Part shown: one piece after another, positions 7,873 to 17,803 of the stretch | How the letters are laid out: the number at the start of each line of letters is the position of its first letter | How positions within the stretch are numbered: the stretch's first letter is position 1 | DNA from: Solidesulfovibrio carbinoliphilus subsp. oakridgensis | GTDB lineage: Bacteria; Desulfobacterota; Desulfovibrionia; Desulfovibrionales; Desulfovibrionaceae | NCBI RefSeq assembly: GCF_000177215.2 | Contig: NZ_CM001368.1 | Span: 2,978,017 to 3,042,016, forward strand | DNA: 64,000 nucleotides | Direction: 5' to 3' | The notes under the pieces: generated by a model | Seen by the model: the letters and a program-made list of their open reading frames with translations, nothing else | Database searches by the model: none | What the model was told of the DNA's origin: nothing | Position numbers and translations under genes: made by a program

Positions 7873-10173
7873 CTACTTCCCCACGCCGGCCACGGTCATG
7901 CGGTGGCTGTAGGCGGCAAACACCCGGGCCGTGCCGCCTTCCAGGGCGTATTCGACCCAGTAGGTGACCCGGTGGGGGGTGAAGCTGGCCAGGAAACGGC
8001 CGTTCTCGCGATTGAGGAATTTCCGGCCCGTGGATTCGGCGTGGGCCAGGACCCGCTTGACGTCGTCGTCCAGGATGTGGCGGGCCTCCATGACGGCCCG
8101 GACCTCGGGCGTGACCGTGAAATCCGGTCCCACCGGGGCCTTCTCGTCCACGGCCTCGTTCCAGACCGTGCGCAAAAGCTCCCGGCGAAGCCTGGCCCGG
8201 GTCTCGTGGCGCATGGAAAAGCCGGGGTCCGGCCGGGTGGCCGGATCGGCCGCGTCCCGGCCCGGGAAGAGGAGGTCGAGCAGGTGGTAGGCCCGCTTGC
8301 CGGCGTGGGAGAACCGGTCGCGGCACATGGCGCAGGTGGCCAGATAGTCCTGGCCGCTTTCGGACACGCGGCGCTTGGTGAAGGCGGCGGCCAGTTCCGG
8401 GTTGGCGTTGCCGAGCAGTCCCCCGAAGCCGCAGCATTCGGTCAGGCGGCCGGACAGGGGCAGTTCGGCGAAAGCCACGCCGCGCTTGGCCAGGATCTCG
8501 CGGATGGCGGCCTGGGTGGCGGCGTCGTGGCGCGAGGTGCAGGAATCGTGGACCGCGACGGCGGCCGGCGGGGTGAAGCCGGGGGCTTCGGGCAGCCCGG
8601 TCTCCTCGTTTAGGACCTGCCACAGGGACACGGCCGGGATGTCCGGCGCGGCCTGCCGGAAGACGGACAGGCAGGAGGCGCAGGCCGTGACCAGCCGGGG
8701 CCGGCCGAGCTTTTCCCAGTCCGCCTGGAAGGCGGCCACGGTTTCTTCGAAAAGAGCCTGCCGCCCGGCCCACAGGGCCGGGGCCCCGCAGCAGCCAAGG
8801 CCGAGGCCGACGCCGCCGGAAAGGCGTTCGCGCAAAAAGGCGTAAGCCTCGGGGATGCGGCCGTCGGGTTCGCCGCCGAGCTGGCAGCCCGGGAAAAAGA
8901 GGTGGTCGCAGGTTTCCCGGCCGGGTTCGGCCCGAAGGAGGGCGAAATCCGGGCCGTTGGAAAAGGCCATGTCCTCCAGGGCGAACTCGTGGGCCGCTGG
9001 CGGCATCTTGCCCCGATTCACCATGTCGCGGCGCGAATCCAGGCACAGCTCGGCCATGGAGAAGTCTTCGGGGCAGACCTCGGTGCAAAGGCCGCACAGG
9101 GTGCACGAGTCGATCATCTGGTTGGCGTTGTGGTTGCCAAGGACGATGGACAGGTTGTTGTAGATCTGGCGGGCGTAGACCTTCGGATAGCCCTTGTAGT
9201 GCTTCAGGTATTCGCAGACCTTGACGCACTCCAGGCAGTCGCACTGGAGGCAGCGGCCGGCTTCGAGCCGGGCCGCGTCCGGCGTGTAGCCGGCGATCGG
9301 GTCTTGGGGGTCGATGCGCGAGGCGGGCGGCACGTCGGTCAGGTTCGTGGAGATCCGGGTGTCGGTCACGCCTTCCTTCTCGCGGCTGGCGGTGAGCGTT
9401 GCGCCGGAGAGGAAGCGGTCGATGGACACGGCGGCGCGACGGCCGTCGGCGACGAGGCCGATCATCGACCGGCTGGCGTCGTCGGCCGGCCATCCGCCGC
9501 AAAAAACGCCTGCCGGGCCGCAGGCCAGGGTCAGGGGATCGACGTCGGCGCGGGAGGGCGACAGGACGTTGTCCCGGGCGCATTCCACGTAGACGGCGTT
9601 GAAATCTTTCTGGACCGCCTCGAAAAGGGCGGCGTCCAGGGGCTGGCCGGTTTTGACGGTAACGCCCATCTGGGCGAGCACGGCCAGGGTTTCGGCCAGG
9701 ACGGCCGGGGGGAGCAGGGCTTCGGGCAGTTCGGTCAGGATGCCGCCGGCCCGGTCGCGGGAGACGAACAACGTGACGGCGTAGCCCTTCTTGGCCAGGT
9801 CCCAGGCCAGGGACAGGGAGGACAGGTCGCCGCCGAGGGCGGCCACGGATTTGCCTTTGGCCGGCATGCAAAGCGGTTTGCCGCCGGAGGGGGTGGCCAT
9901 GACGCAGGCCCGTTCCAGGTGCCCCATGGCGAGGGAGCCGCCGAGGTCCTGGCGGACGCAGGCCGCTTCGCAGGGGTGGTCGCAGATGCGGCCGAGCACG
10001 GCCGGCAGGGGCATGGTGCGGTCGAGGACCTTGCGCGCGCCAGGCAGGTCGCCGGTGGCCATCCTGGCCATGAATGCCCGCACATCCACGTGGATGGGGC
10101 AGGCGGCCTGGCATTTGGGCTGTTCTTCCTGGATGCAGCGGTGCTCGATGGTCCGCAGGTCCTGTTGATTCAT
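7873..10173 (-). CDS. Fe-S flavoprotein with GltD-like and CCG (HdrB-like) domains (DVU_1558-like)
   Basis: Multidomain redox protein of 766 residues. The N-terminus matches the Fe-S entry domain of glutamate synthase beta subunit (CxxxxxxxCxxxCP and ICDHPCEAAC, about 12-75). Next is a GltD-like FAD/NAD region (about 100-280), then Cys-rich CLQCDCLECVKVC, a [4Fe-4S] ferredoxin motif CTLCGLCTEVCP, and two CCG-type domains (FFPGC...CCGAP and HDSC...CCGFGG) as in HdrB and lactate-utilisation proteins. The first dinucleotide fold reads ALGGDLSSLSLAWDLA where GxGPAGL is expected, so nucleotide binding there may be lost. It probably passes electrons to or from the aldehyde oxidoreductase upstream. 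Start ATG 10173 has GGAAGG just before it; a longer frame to 10212 lacks such a site. It follows mop by 85 bases. Confidence 0.85.
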   Translation of the reverse strand: MNQQDLRTIEHRCIQEEQPKCQAACPIHVDVRAFMARMATGDLPGARKVLDRTMPLPAVLGRICDHPCEAACVRQDLGGSLAMGHLERACVMATPSGGKPLCMPAKGKSVAALGGDLSSLSLAWDLAKKGYAVTLFVSRDRAGGILTELPEALLPPAVLAETLAVLAQMGVTVKTGQPLDAALFEAVQKDFNAVYVECARDNVLSPSRADVDPLTLACGPAGVFCGGWPADDASRSMIGLVADGRRAAVSIDRFLSGATLTASREKEGVTDTRISTNLTDVPPASRIDPQDPIAGYTPDAARLEAGRCLQCDCLECVKVCEYLKHYKGYPKVYARQIYNNLSIVLGNHNANQMIDSCTLCGLCTEVCPEDFSMAELCLDSRRDMVNRGKMPPAAHEFALEDMAFSNGPDFALLRAEPGRETCDHLFFPGCQLGGEPDGRIPEAYAFLRERLSGGVGLGLGCCGAPALWAGRQALFEETVAAFQADWEKLGRPRLVTACASCLSVFRQAAPDIPAVSLWQVLNEETGLPEAPGFTPPAAVAVHDSCTSRHDAATQAAIREILAKRGVAFAELPLSGRLTECCGFGGLLGNANPELAAAFTKRRVSESGQDYLATCAMCRDRFSHAGKRAYHLLDLLFPGRDAADPATRPDPGFSMRHETRARLRRELLRTVWNEAVDEKAPVGPDFTVTPEVRAVMEARHILDDDVKRVLAHAESTGRKFLNRENGRFLASFTPHRVTYWVEYALEGGTARVFAAYSHRMTVAGVGK

Positions 10174-10196
10174 GGGAACCTTCCGGAGGAAACGAC

Positions 10197-10223
10197 GGGG
10201 CGAACACGTCATGCGTTCGCCCC
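10197..10223 (-). terminator. Intercistronic hairpin between mop and the Fe-S flavoprotein
   Basis: Inverted repeat GGGGCGAAC / GTTCGCCCC with a 9-base loop, 36 bases after the mop stop and ahead of the next ribosome binding site. There is no T-run, so it is more likely a partial attenuator or mRNA 3'-end protector that would favour mop expression over the downstream genes. Confidence 0.5.
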
Positions 10224-10258
10224 GCCGTCCGTTTGCGCTGGTCTAAGACCGATGGGGG

Positions 10259-12988
10259 CTATTTGCCAAGGGCTTTGAGGCCGGCAAGCACCTTCTCGGG
10301 GTAGGCCGGCAGATGGCGGATGCGCACGCCGCAGGCGTTGTAGATGGCGTTGATGATGGCCGGGTGCGGGCCGCACAAGGGCACTTCACCGACGCCCGAG
10401 TTGCCGTAGGGGCCGTGCTCGCGCGGGGATTCCACGTAGTGGAGCTCCATGGCGTCCGGGATGTCCTTGATGTAGGGCACGCCGGCGCCGGCCAACGAGG
10501 AGTGCTTCTTGATGTCCTCGAAGTCCTCGGACAGGGCCAGGCCCACGCCCTGGGCCAAGCCGCCCCAGTTCTGGCCGTCGACGGTCTGGCGGTTGTTGAT
10601 CGTGCCGATGTCCTCGACCAGGGTCATCTTGTCGACCTGGGTCTTGCCGGTGGCCAGCTCGACGGTGACCTCGGCCAGGAACAGGCCGTACATGTAGCAG
10701 CAGAACGGGGACCCGAGGCCGTTGGCGTCGCAGTCCTTGGCCGGGGCGGTCCAGGTGCCGTTGTAGCGGGTCTTGAGGCCTTCGGCGACCATCTCGTCGT
10801 AGGTCCGGAAGGTGCCGTCGGACTTGCGCATGGCATCGACGAGCTGCTTGCAGCCGTTGATGATGGCCTGGCCGACCATGACGTTGGAGCGGGAGCCGCC
10901 GGCCGGGCCGGAGTTCGGGCACTTGCCCGTGTCATTTAAGACCAGCTTGATCTTGGAAGCGCACAGGCCGAGCGGCTTCAGGGTCTCGTGGGCAAAGCCC
11001 AGGGTGCCGGCGTCGGAACCCTGGCCGTGGTCCTGCCAGGTGTTGTAGATGGTGACGCTGCCGTCGGCGTTGAGCTCGGCGTCGGCGCCGGCGGAGTCGG
11101 GGCCGTCAAGGCCGGAGCCGTAGATGCCGATGGCCACGCCCACGCCCTTTTTATGGGTGGCGGTGGAGTTCTTTTTGGCGTTGGCCAGGGCTTCCTTGTA
11201 CTTGGGCCGCAGGATGTCGATCATCTCGGGCAGGGTCCAGGAATCGGGCACCTGGTCGGTCGGGGTGGTGTCGCCCGGGCGGTACACGTTCGCATACCGG
11301 AATTCCAGGGGATCCATGCCGAGCTTTTCGGCCATCTCGTCCATCAGGCACTCGGAGGGGAACATGATCTCCGGCGAACCGTAGCCGCGGAAGGCCGAAC
11401 CCCAGCCGTGGTTGGTGGCCACGCAGTAGCCCTTGGCGCGCATGTTCGGGATGCCGTAGCCGGCCATCCAGTACTGGGAGCCGCGAAGCGTCAGGAGGTC
11501 GCCGAACTCGGAATAGGGGCCGTGGTCCACGATCCACTCCATCTCGGAAGCCACGATCTTCTTGGTGGCCTTGTCGACGGCGATCTTGCCCTTGGTCCAG
11601 AACGGGGAGCGCTTGCCGGTGTAGTACTGCTGCTGGGCGTAGTTGTAGTGCAGGTGGCAGGGGCGGCCGGTGGCCATGGCCGCGACGCCGACCAGGGCTT
11701 CCATGGTCGGGCTGAACTTGTAGCCGAAGGTGCCGCCGGTGGGGAGCTGGATCAGGATCAGGTTCTCCGGCTCGACGCCGAGGCCCGGGGCGATCATGTA
11801 CAGGTGCAGGTACAGGCCGATGGACTTGGAGTGGATGACGACCTTGCCTTCCTCGTTCAAGTAGGCAAAGCCGACGTCCGGCTCGATGGGCAGGTGCGGC
11901 TGGCGCTGGGTGTAGTAGTCGCCGCCCATGACTTCGTACTTGGCGTCATTGAAGAAGGGGGCCACGTCGGCGCCCTTGGCGTGGTTCTGCTCGTAGTAGG
12001 TGTTGGGCGTGCCGGGGTGGATCTCGATGGCGTCTTCGGCCATGGCCGCCGGGGCGCTCATGTAGGCCGGCAGGACTTCCAGGTCGACCTTCACCTTTTC
12101 GGCGGCGGCGCGGGCGTTCTTCTCGGAGTCGGCCGCGACGAGCGCGATGGCGTCGCCGTACTGGAACACCTTGTCGTCGCAAAGGATGGGGCGATCCCAG
12201 CCGTCACCCTTGTTGGTGGGGAAGGTGATAAGCCCGGTGATGCGGTTTTTGCCCTTCACGTCCTTGGCCGTGATGACGCTGTGCACGCCCGGCATCTTGA
12301 GGGCTTCGGTGGCGTCCACGCCCTTGACGTTGGCGTGGGACACCCGGGCCTCGACAATGGCCAGGTGCAGGGTGTTGGGCGGCAGCTGGAGCTTCTGGTC
12401 GTCGCCAAAGGCCCATTGGCCCATGACCTTGGCCACGCCCGAGGGGCGCGGGGCGCGCGAACCGAAGATGTTCCCGTCGGCCGGCATGTTGTGGTTGATG
12501 TCGAGGGTCATTTCGCCGCGCAGGACCTTGGCCGCGTCCATGACCGCGTCGACCAGCGGGATGTAGCCGGTGCAACGGCACACGTTTTTGTGCTTCTGGA
12601 ACCAGTCGCGGACCTGCTCGCGGGTGGGCTTGGGATTCTCGTCCAGAAGGCCCTTGGCGGACATGATGAAGCCCGGGGTGCAAAAGCCGCACTGGGCCGC
12701 GCCGTGGACGACCCAGGCGGTCTGGAGCGGGTGCAGGTTGGCCTGGTTGCCAAGACCTTCGATGGTGGTGATGCAGGCGTAGTCGGCCACGCGGCGGATC
12801 TTGGTGATGCAGGCGCGGGTGACCTTGCCGTCGATGATGACCGAGCAGGCGCCGCACTGGCCCTGGCCGCAGCCGACCTTGGTGCCGACCAGGTGCAGTT
12901 GCTCGCGCAGCACGTCGGACAGGAACGCATCCGGGTCGACGATGAGCTTGCGCTCGAAGCCGTTAACGATGAGGATTTTTTCCTGCAT
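10259..12988 (-). CDS. mop: Aldehyde oxidoreductase, molybdenum hydroxylase (MOP)
   Basis: Oxidises aldehydes to carboxylic acids using a molybdopterin cofactor and two [2Fe-2S] clusters; cytoplasmic. At 909 residues it matches the D. gigas enzyme (907). The ferredoxin-type cluster cysteines are at 40, 45, 48 and 60 and the helical-bundle cluster cysteines at 100, 103, 137 and 139, the same numbering as I recall for D. gigas MOP. The catalytic glutamate is in GNSGVGEVPL (Glu868). No FAD domain is present, as expected for MOP. Start ATG 12988 is preceded by GGAG. Upstream is a MoeA-like gene, downstream the maturation genes. With adh and Flx-Hdr in the same window it fits oxidation of ethanol via acetaldehyde to acetate. 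Confidence 0.97.
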   Translation of the reverse strand: MQEKILIVNGFERKLIVDPDAFLSDVLREQLHLVGTKVGCGQGQCGACSVIIDGKVTRACITKIRRVADYACITTIEGLGNQANLHPLQTAWVVHGAAQCGFCTPGFIMSAKGLLDENPKPTREQVRDWFQKHKNVCRCTGYIPLVDAVMDAAKVLRGEMTLDINHNMPADGNIFGSRAPRPSGVAKVMGQWAFGDDQKLQLPPNTLHLAIVEARVSHANVKGVDATEALKMPGVHSVITAKDVKGKNRITGLITFPTNKGDGWDRPILCDDKVFQYGDAIALVAADSEKNARAAAEKVKVDLEVLPAYMSAPAAMAEDAIEIHPGTPNTYYEQNHAKGADVAPFFNDAKYEVMGGDYYTQRQPHLPIEPDVGFAYLNEEGKVVIHSKSIGLYLHLYMIAPGLGVEPENLILIQLPTGGTFGYKFSPTMEALVGVAAMATGRPCHLHYNYAQQQYYTGKRSPFWTKGKIAVDKATKKIVASEMEWIVDHGPYSEFGDLLTLRGSQYWMAGYGIPNMRAKGYCVATNHGWGSAFRGYGSPEIMFPSECLMDEMAEKLGMDPLEFRYANVYRPGDTTPTDQVPDSWTLPEMIDILRPKYKEALANAKKNSTATHKKGVGVAIGIYGSGLDGPDSAGADAELNADGSVTIYNTWQDHGQGSDAGTLGFAHETLKPLGLCASKIKLVLNDTGKCPNSGPAGGSRSNVMVGQAIINGCKQLVDAMRKSDGTFRTYDEMVAEGLKTRYNGTWTAPAKDCDANGLGSPFCCYMYGLFLAEVTVELATGKTQVDKMTLVEDIGTINNRQTVDGQNWGGLAQGVGLALSEDFEDIKKHSSLAGAGVPYIKDIPDAMELHYVESPREHGPYGNSGVGEVPLCGPHPAIINAIYNACGVRIRHLPAYPEKVLAGLKALGK

Positions 12989-13122
12989 GTGTTTGCTCCA
13001 TTTTCGGGTTAGAGTTTATCGATTCCGCCGACGCACGACACGGCCCTGATGCTCGGGCTGCGGCCGGATGCCGCGTCCATGCGGGTATTCCCGAAACGTC
13101 CGGCTTGCGCCGTCTTCCGTCC

Positions 13123-14145
13123 TCAGTTCTTGCCGAACCCGCACAACGGGTAGCGGCATTCCGGGCACATGGCGCACAGGCCGCCGTGCCCGAGCCGTAC
13201 GATGTCGGTCCGGGTGAGCCGTTCGCCGGCCACCAGACGCGGTACGGTCAGGTCGAAAATGCTGGCCTTGTGGTACATGACGCAGCCGGGGAGCCCGACC
13301 ACCGGCACCTCCCCGATGTAGGCCAGCATGAACATGGCCCCGGGGAAGGTGGGCGAGCCGTAGGTGACGACCTCGCCGCCGGCCGCCCGGATGGAGGAGG
13401 GGGACAGGTCGTCGGGATCGACCGACATGCCGCCGGTGACCGCGATCATTTCCGCGCCCTCGCCCATAAGCTGGCGGATGGCCCGCACGGTCATGTCCCG
13501 GTCGTCGGGCACGATGACCTGGCGCACCACGGTGCAGCCGAGGTCGTCGAACTTGCGCCGCAGGACCGGGCCGAACTTGTCCTTGATCCGGCCGTGGTAG
13601 ACCTCGCCGCCGGTGGTGACCACGCCGACCCGAAGGGGCCGGAAGACCTGGACCGAAACGATGGGGCCGGTCTCGGCCACCACGGCCTCGACCCGCTCCA
13701 GCCGGTCCTTGCCGACCACCAGCGGCACCACCCGGGTGCCGGCCAGCATCTGGCCCGGGGAGACGACCGCGTCGGTGTGGACCGTGGCGATGGTCACTTC
13801 CTCGATGGCATTGAGGCGATCGAGGGCCTCGACGTTGATCTTCAAAAGCCCCCGCCGGTCGGCCAGCAGGTTGATGCGGCCCTCGCAGGGCTGGGTCAGG
13901 GTGACGCCCTCCCCGGCGATGGCCGCCGCGATCCGTCCGGCCGCGTCGTCCTCGTGGACGAGCCCTTCGGCCAGATCCCAGACGTAGATGTGTTCCTTGC
14001 CCAGACGCAGCAGGGTCGGGATGTCCTCGGGCAGGATGACGTGGCCCTTGCGGAAGGCCGGCCCCTTGCACTCGCCCGGCACGATGCGGGTGATGTCGTG
14101 GCAAAGGACCATTCCCTGGGCCAGTTCAACGGGAATGCTGCGCAT
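13123..14145 (-). CDS. Molybdopterin-binding protein (MoeA/MogA-type MoCF domain)
   Basis: Protein of 340 residues with an N-terminal MoeA-like region (VELAQGMVLCHDIT, GPAFRKGHVI) and a MoCF_biosynth fold in the second half (VGVVTTGGEVYHGRIKD, AVTGGMSVDPDD, GLPGCVMYHK). It ends in a Cys cluster CAMCPECRYPLCGFGKN that canonical MoeA lacks. MoCF domains bind molybdopterin for adenylylation or molybdenum insertion. As the first gene of the mop operon it is probably a dedicated cofactor-insertion or quality-control protein. Start ATG 14145 has AAGGAAG upstream; a frame extending to 14241 is not supported. It is separated from mop by 134 bases in which I see no clear promoter. Confidence 0.9.
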   Translation of the reverse strand: MRSIPVELAQGMVLCHDITRIVPGECKGPAFRKGHVILPEDIPTLLRLGKEHIYVWDLAEGLVHEDDAAGRIAAAIAGEGVTLTQPCEGRINLLADRRGLLKINVEALDRLNAIEEVTIATVHTDAVVSPGQMLAGTRVVPLVVGKDRLERVEAVVAETGPIVSVQVFRPLRVGVVTTGGEVYHGRIKDKFGPVLRRKFDDLGCTVVRQVIVPDDRDMTVRAIRQLMGEGAEMIAVTGGMSVDPDDLSPSSIRAAGGEVVTYGSPTFPGAMFMLAYIGEVPVVGLPGCVMYHKASIFDLTVPRLVAGERLTRTDIVRLGHGGLCAMCPECRYPLCGFGKN

Positions 14146-14475
14146 GGAGGCTTCCTTGTTGGAGGTCGCGGCCAGCGGCCGTGGCGGCCGTGGTCCGGGT
14201 CTGTGCGGGCAAAGCAAAGCGGCCGCCGGACCGGGGGTCACGCTTTTTTGCGTTGCGTGACTGTCGCAGCAGGGCCGAAAATGGCGTGGTGGCGTCTGGC
14301 ACGGCCGGAGCGGTGGGCTCCTGGCAGGGGATTGGTCTCTTATGTGTTAGGTTAAACATAAGCCTCTCGTGCCGTCCGTCTTGTCCGCATCAGGGCCCAT
14401 CAGTGGGCTCTGGACGGAGATTTGAGAATATTGCTGGATTCGGTCGTAGGGATCGGCCTACGTTCCAGTGGATGA

Positions 14476-14490
14476 GCAAGAAGCAGGCCA
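14476..14490 (-). promoter_or_regulatory. Candidate sigma-54 (-24/-12) promoter for the mop operon
   Basis: On the minus strand TGGCCTGCTTCTTGC, compared with consensus TGGCACG-N4-TTGC: the invariant GG and GC are 10 bases apart and only two -24 positions differ. It lies about 330 bases before the first start codon and downstream of an NtrC-family regulator gene. TGTCAC-type half sites lie 46-90 bases further upstream. A weaker alternative is at 14214-14228. Confidence 0.45.
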
Positions 14491-14535
14491 AGGGAAACAG
14501 GGCCTGAAACCGCGAAATGGGGGGGGCAGGGGACT

Positions 14536-14580
14536 ACTGTCACGCGACCGTTCTCGCCAGTGTGACCCGCTGACAGTGAC
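14536..14580 (-). promoter_or_regulatory. Cluster of TGTCAC-type inverted half sites
   Basis: ACTGTCA at 14536-14542 and TGACAGT at 14571-14577 form 7-base inverted arms, with a further GTGTGAC between them and GTGAC behind. The position just upstream of the sigma-54-like site suits an activator site for the adjacent response regulator. No binding evidence is available from sequence alone. Confidence 0.35.
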
Positions 14581-14983
14581 CCCGCCCGGGCCATCGGGTC
14601 GGTTTCAGGGTTAACATACTGTTATTGCAAGGGAAGAAAGGCAAAAGTAATTTTGATCCACCAGAGCCTGGGGAATGGGTCAAAAAGCGACAGGAGCATG
14701 GGAAAACCGGCTTTTTTTATCAGCTATGCTAATAATAACCGCTTGATTTTATGGGTATTGTCTATGCTAAAATAAACATGTAGATGGAATGCCCGGCCTC
14801 CGGCAGCAGTGTCACGGAATGCCGAAGGCCGGTGTGGCGGCGCGTCCGGTCAGGCCGCGCCAAGCGGCGAGGGAAAGGGCGGGAACAGCCCGGGCCGCCG
14901 TGAGGACCCGGGCAAGGCGAGGGGCGCGGCCCTGGGAAAGGAGATGCCTTTCCCTGGCGAACGATCTGCGATGAAAACTTTTT

Positions 14984-15011
14984 CTTAAAAAATACGGGCG
15001 TATTTTTTAAG
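14984..15011 (-). terminator. Perfect A/T-rich inverted repeat after the NtrC-type regulator
   Basis: CTTAAAAAATACG and its exact complement, separated by two bases, begin 10 bases after the regulator stop. Read on either strand it gives a 13-base-pair stem with an A-tract on one side and a T-tract on the other, so it may terminate in both directions. It could also be an operator. Confidence 0.55.
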
Positions 15012-15021
15012 GGTCGCAACC

Positions 15022-16345
<1,324 letters not shown>

Positions 16346-16353
<8 letters not shown>

Positions 16354-17557
16354 GGAACTGGCCGCCGTCCAAGGGAAGTTTCACGGTGAAGTGCGTGCCG
16401 AGGCCGACTTCGCTCGCCACCTCGATCACGCCATGGTGCTCGCGCACGATGCTGTAGCAGGCGGCCAGCCCGATGCCGATGCCCTTGCCGACAGGCTTGG
16501 TGGTAAAAAAGGGATTGAAGAGCTTGTCCATGTTTTCCGGCGGAATGCCGCAGCCGGTGTCCTCCACGGACAGGTTGACGGTGTTGTCGTTTTCCGGGTG
16601 GGTGGTGACCGTGATCTCGCCTTCGCCGGGTATGGCGTCCATGGCGTTGGCCAGGATGTTCAAAAGGACCTGCTTGAGCTGGGCCTCGTCGCCGGGCACG
16701 GTCGGCAGGGAGTCGAAAAGGTTCACGGTCAGGCGCAGGCCCTGCTGGCCGCGTTCGTCCAGATGGCCGCGCAGGATGTTCAAGGTGTCGGTCACCACTT
16801 CGTTTAAGCACACGGGCGAGAAGGCCAGGGTGTGGGGCCGGGAAAAGGAGAGCATGGAGCGCACGATGTCGCGGCACCGCCGGCATTCCATGAGGATGGT
16901 CTCGGTGTATTCGGCCACGTCCGCGAAAAGGGGCTCGTCCACGGCCGCCCGGATGGCCGGCAGGCGGCGGCGGATGCCCTCGGCCAGGCCGTAGACCGCG
17001 GTCAGCGGATTGTTGATCTCGTGGGCCACGCCAGCGGCCAGCATGCCGATGGTGGCCATCTTTTCGGCCTGGTAATACTTGGCCTGGTACTCCTGCTCCA
17101 TGGTCACGTCGCGCTTGAAGATGAGGATGCGCGACTCCGGGCTGTCCGGGTTGTGGATGGGCGAGGCCACCATCTCGAACTGGCGGACCTGGCCTGCGAT
17201 CTTGAACGTGCCCATGCAGCGGCAGACGGCGTTGGACTTGAAGGACCGGTGGGCCGGGCACTCCGGGCAGGGCTTGTCCCCGCTGCGAAAAAGCCGGTAG
17301 CAGTGCTGGCCCTCGGGCCGGGGCACGTTGAAAAGCTCGTGGAAGACCCGGTTGACGGAGATGATGCGCAGGTCCTTGGTCAGGACCATCATGATGTCGG
17401 TGATGCCGTCGAGGATGGCCGCGATCTCCTGGCGCCGCAGTTCGGACTCCTGGTGGGCCTCTTGCAGTTCCTGCACCTTCTGCCGGAGTTCCTGGTAGAA
17501 CCCGAGCTTGCTGTGCTCGATGCCGATCAGGTCCTCGAGAGTGGGCGGATGGAGCAT
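16346..17557 (-). CDS. PAS-domain sensor histidine kinase, soluble
   Basis: Cytoplasmic two-component kinase of 403 residues with no membrane segment. An N-terminal coiled coil (about 15-45) leads to a PAS domain (about 46-150) containing a Cys group (Cys86, 97, 100, 112, 114 in HCYRLF..PCPECP..CRC) that could bind a metal or sense redox state. The HisKA motif is GVAHEINNPLT with His179; the HATPase domain has NILANAMDAIP (N box), DTGCGIP and GIGIGLA. Start ATG 17557 is chosen because AGGTG precedes it; a 78-residue extension to 17791 is open but has low-complexity, non-conserved sequence. It forms an operon with the NtrC-type regulator. The signal may be aldehyde, alcohol or redox state; this is inference from position. 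Confidence 0.93.
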
Positions 17558-17803
17558 GGCGTCACCTGGGTTCTCGGACTCAGACGGCGACGCGGGGCAC
17601 GAACGCAGGCGCGACGGCGTGGTAAAGGCCTCGCGGCCTTCGCGGGCGACATCCAGCGTCAAGCGGCGAAAGGGCATGGTGCGCAAGGGGCCGGGCACAA
17701 GTCCGCCCGGTCCGGCGTTTTTGACCCTTTTGGGGGTTCCCTCCGGTGCGCGGTCTTTGTCCGTCGTCTGGCTGGACATGATGCCGTCCATGGGAACCGG
17801 CCG

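Larger units (their letters stand above)
14146..15021. other. Long non-coding region upstream of the mop operon
   Basis: 876 bases without a credible gene, between the regulator stop and the first mop-operon gene. It holds an unusually A/T-rich stretch (about 14610-14790), a sigma-54-like site, several TGTCAC-type half sites, direct repeats CTATGCTAA at 14724 and 14762, and inverted repeats at 14237-14261 (GTCACGC/GCGTGAC), 14339-14362 (CTTATGT/ACATAAG), 14793-14832 (13-base arms, one mismatch) and 14984-15011. This is the likely control region of the operon. Confidence 0.6.

Noticed and set aside
14214..14228. Second sigma-54-like site CGGCGGCCGCTTTGC before the mop operon
   Set aside because: The -24 box is poor and GC-rich; the site at 14476-14490 fits better.
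17558..17791. N-terminal extension of the PAS kinase to 481 residues
   Set aside because: The extension is Arg/Pro/Gly-rich, without domain character, and the start at 17557 has a proper ribosome binding site.
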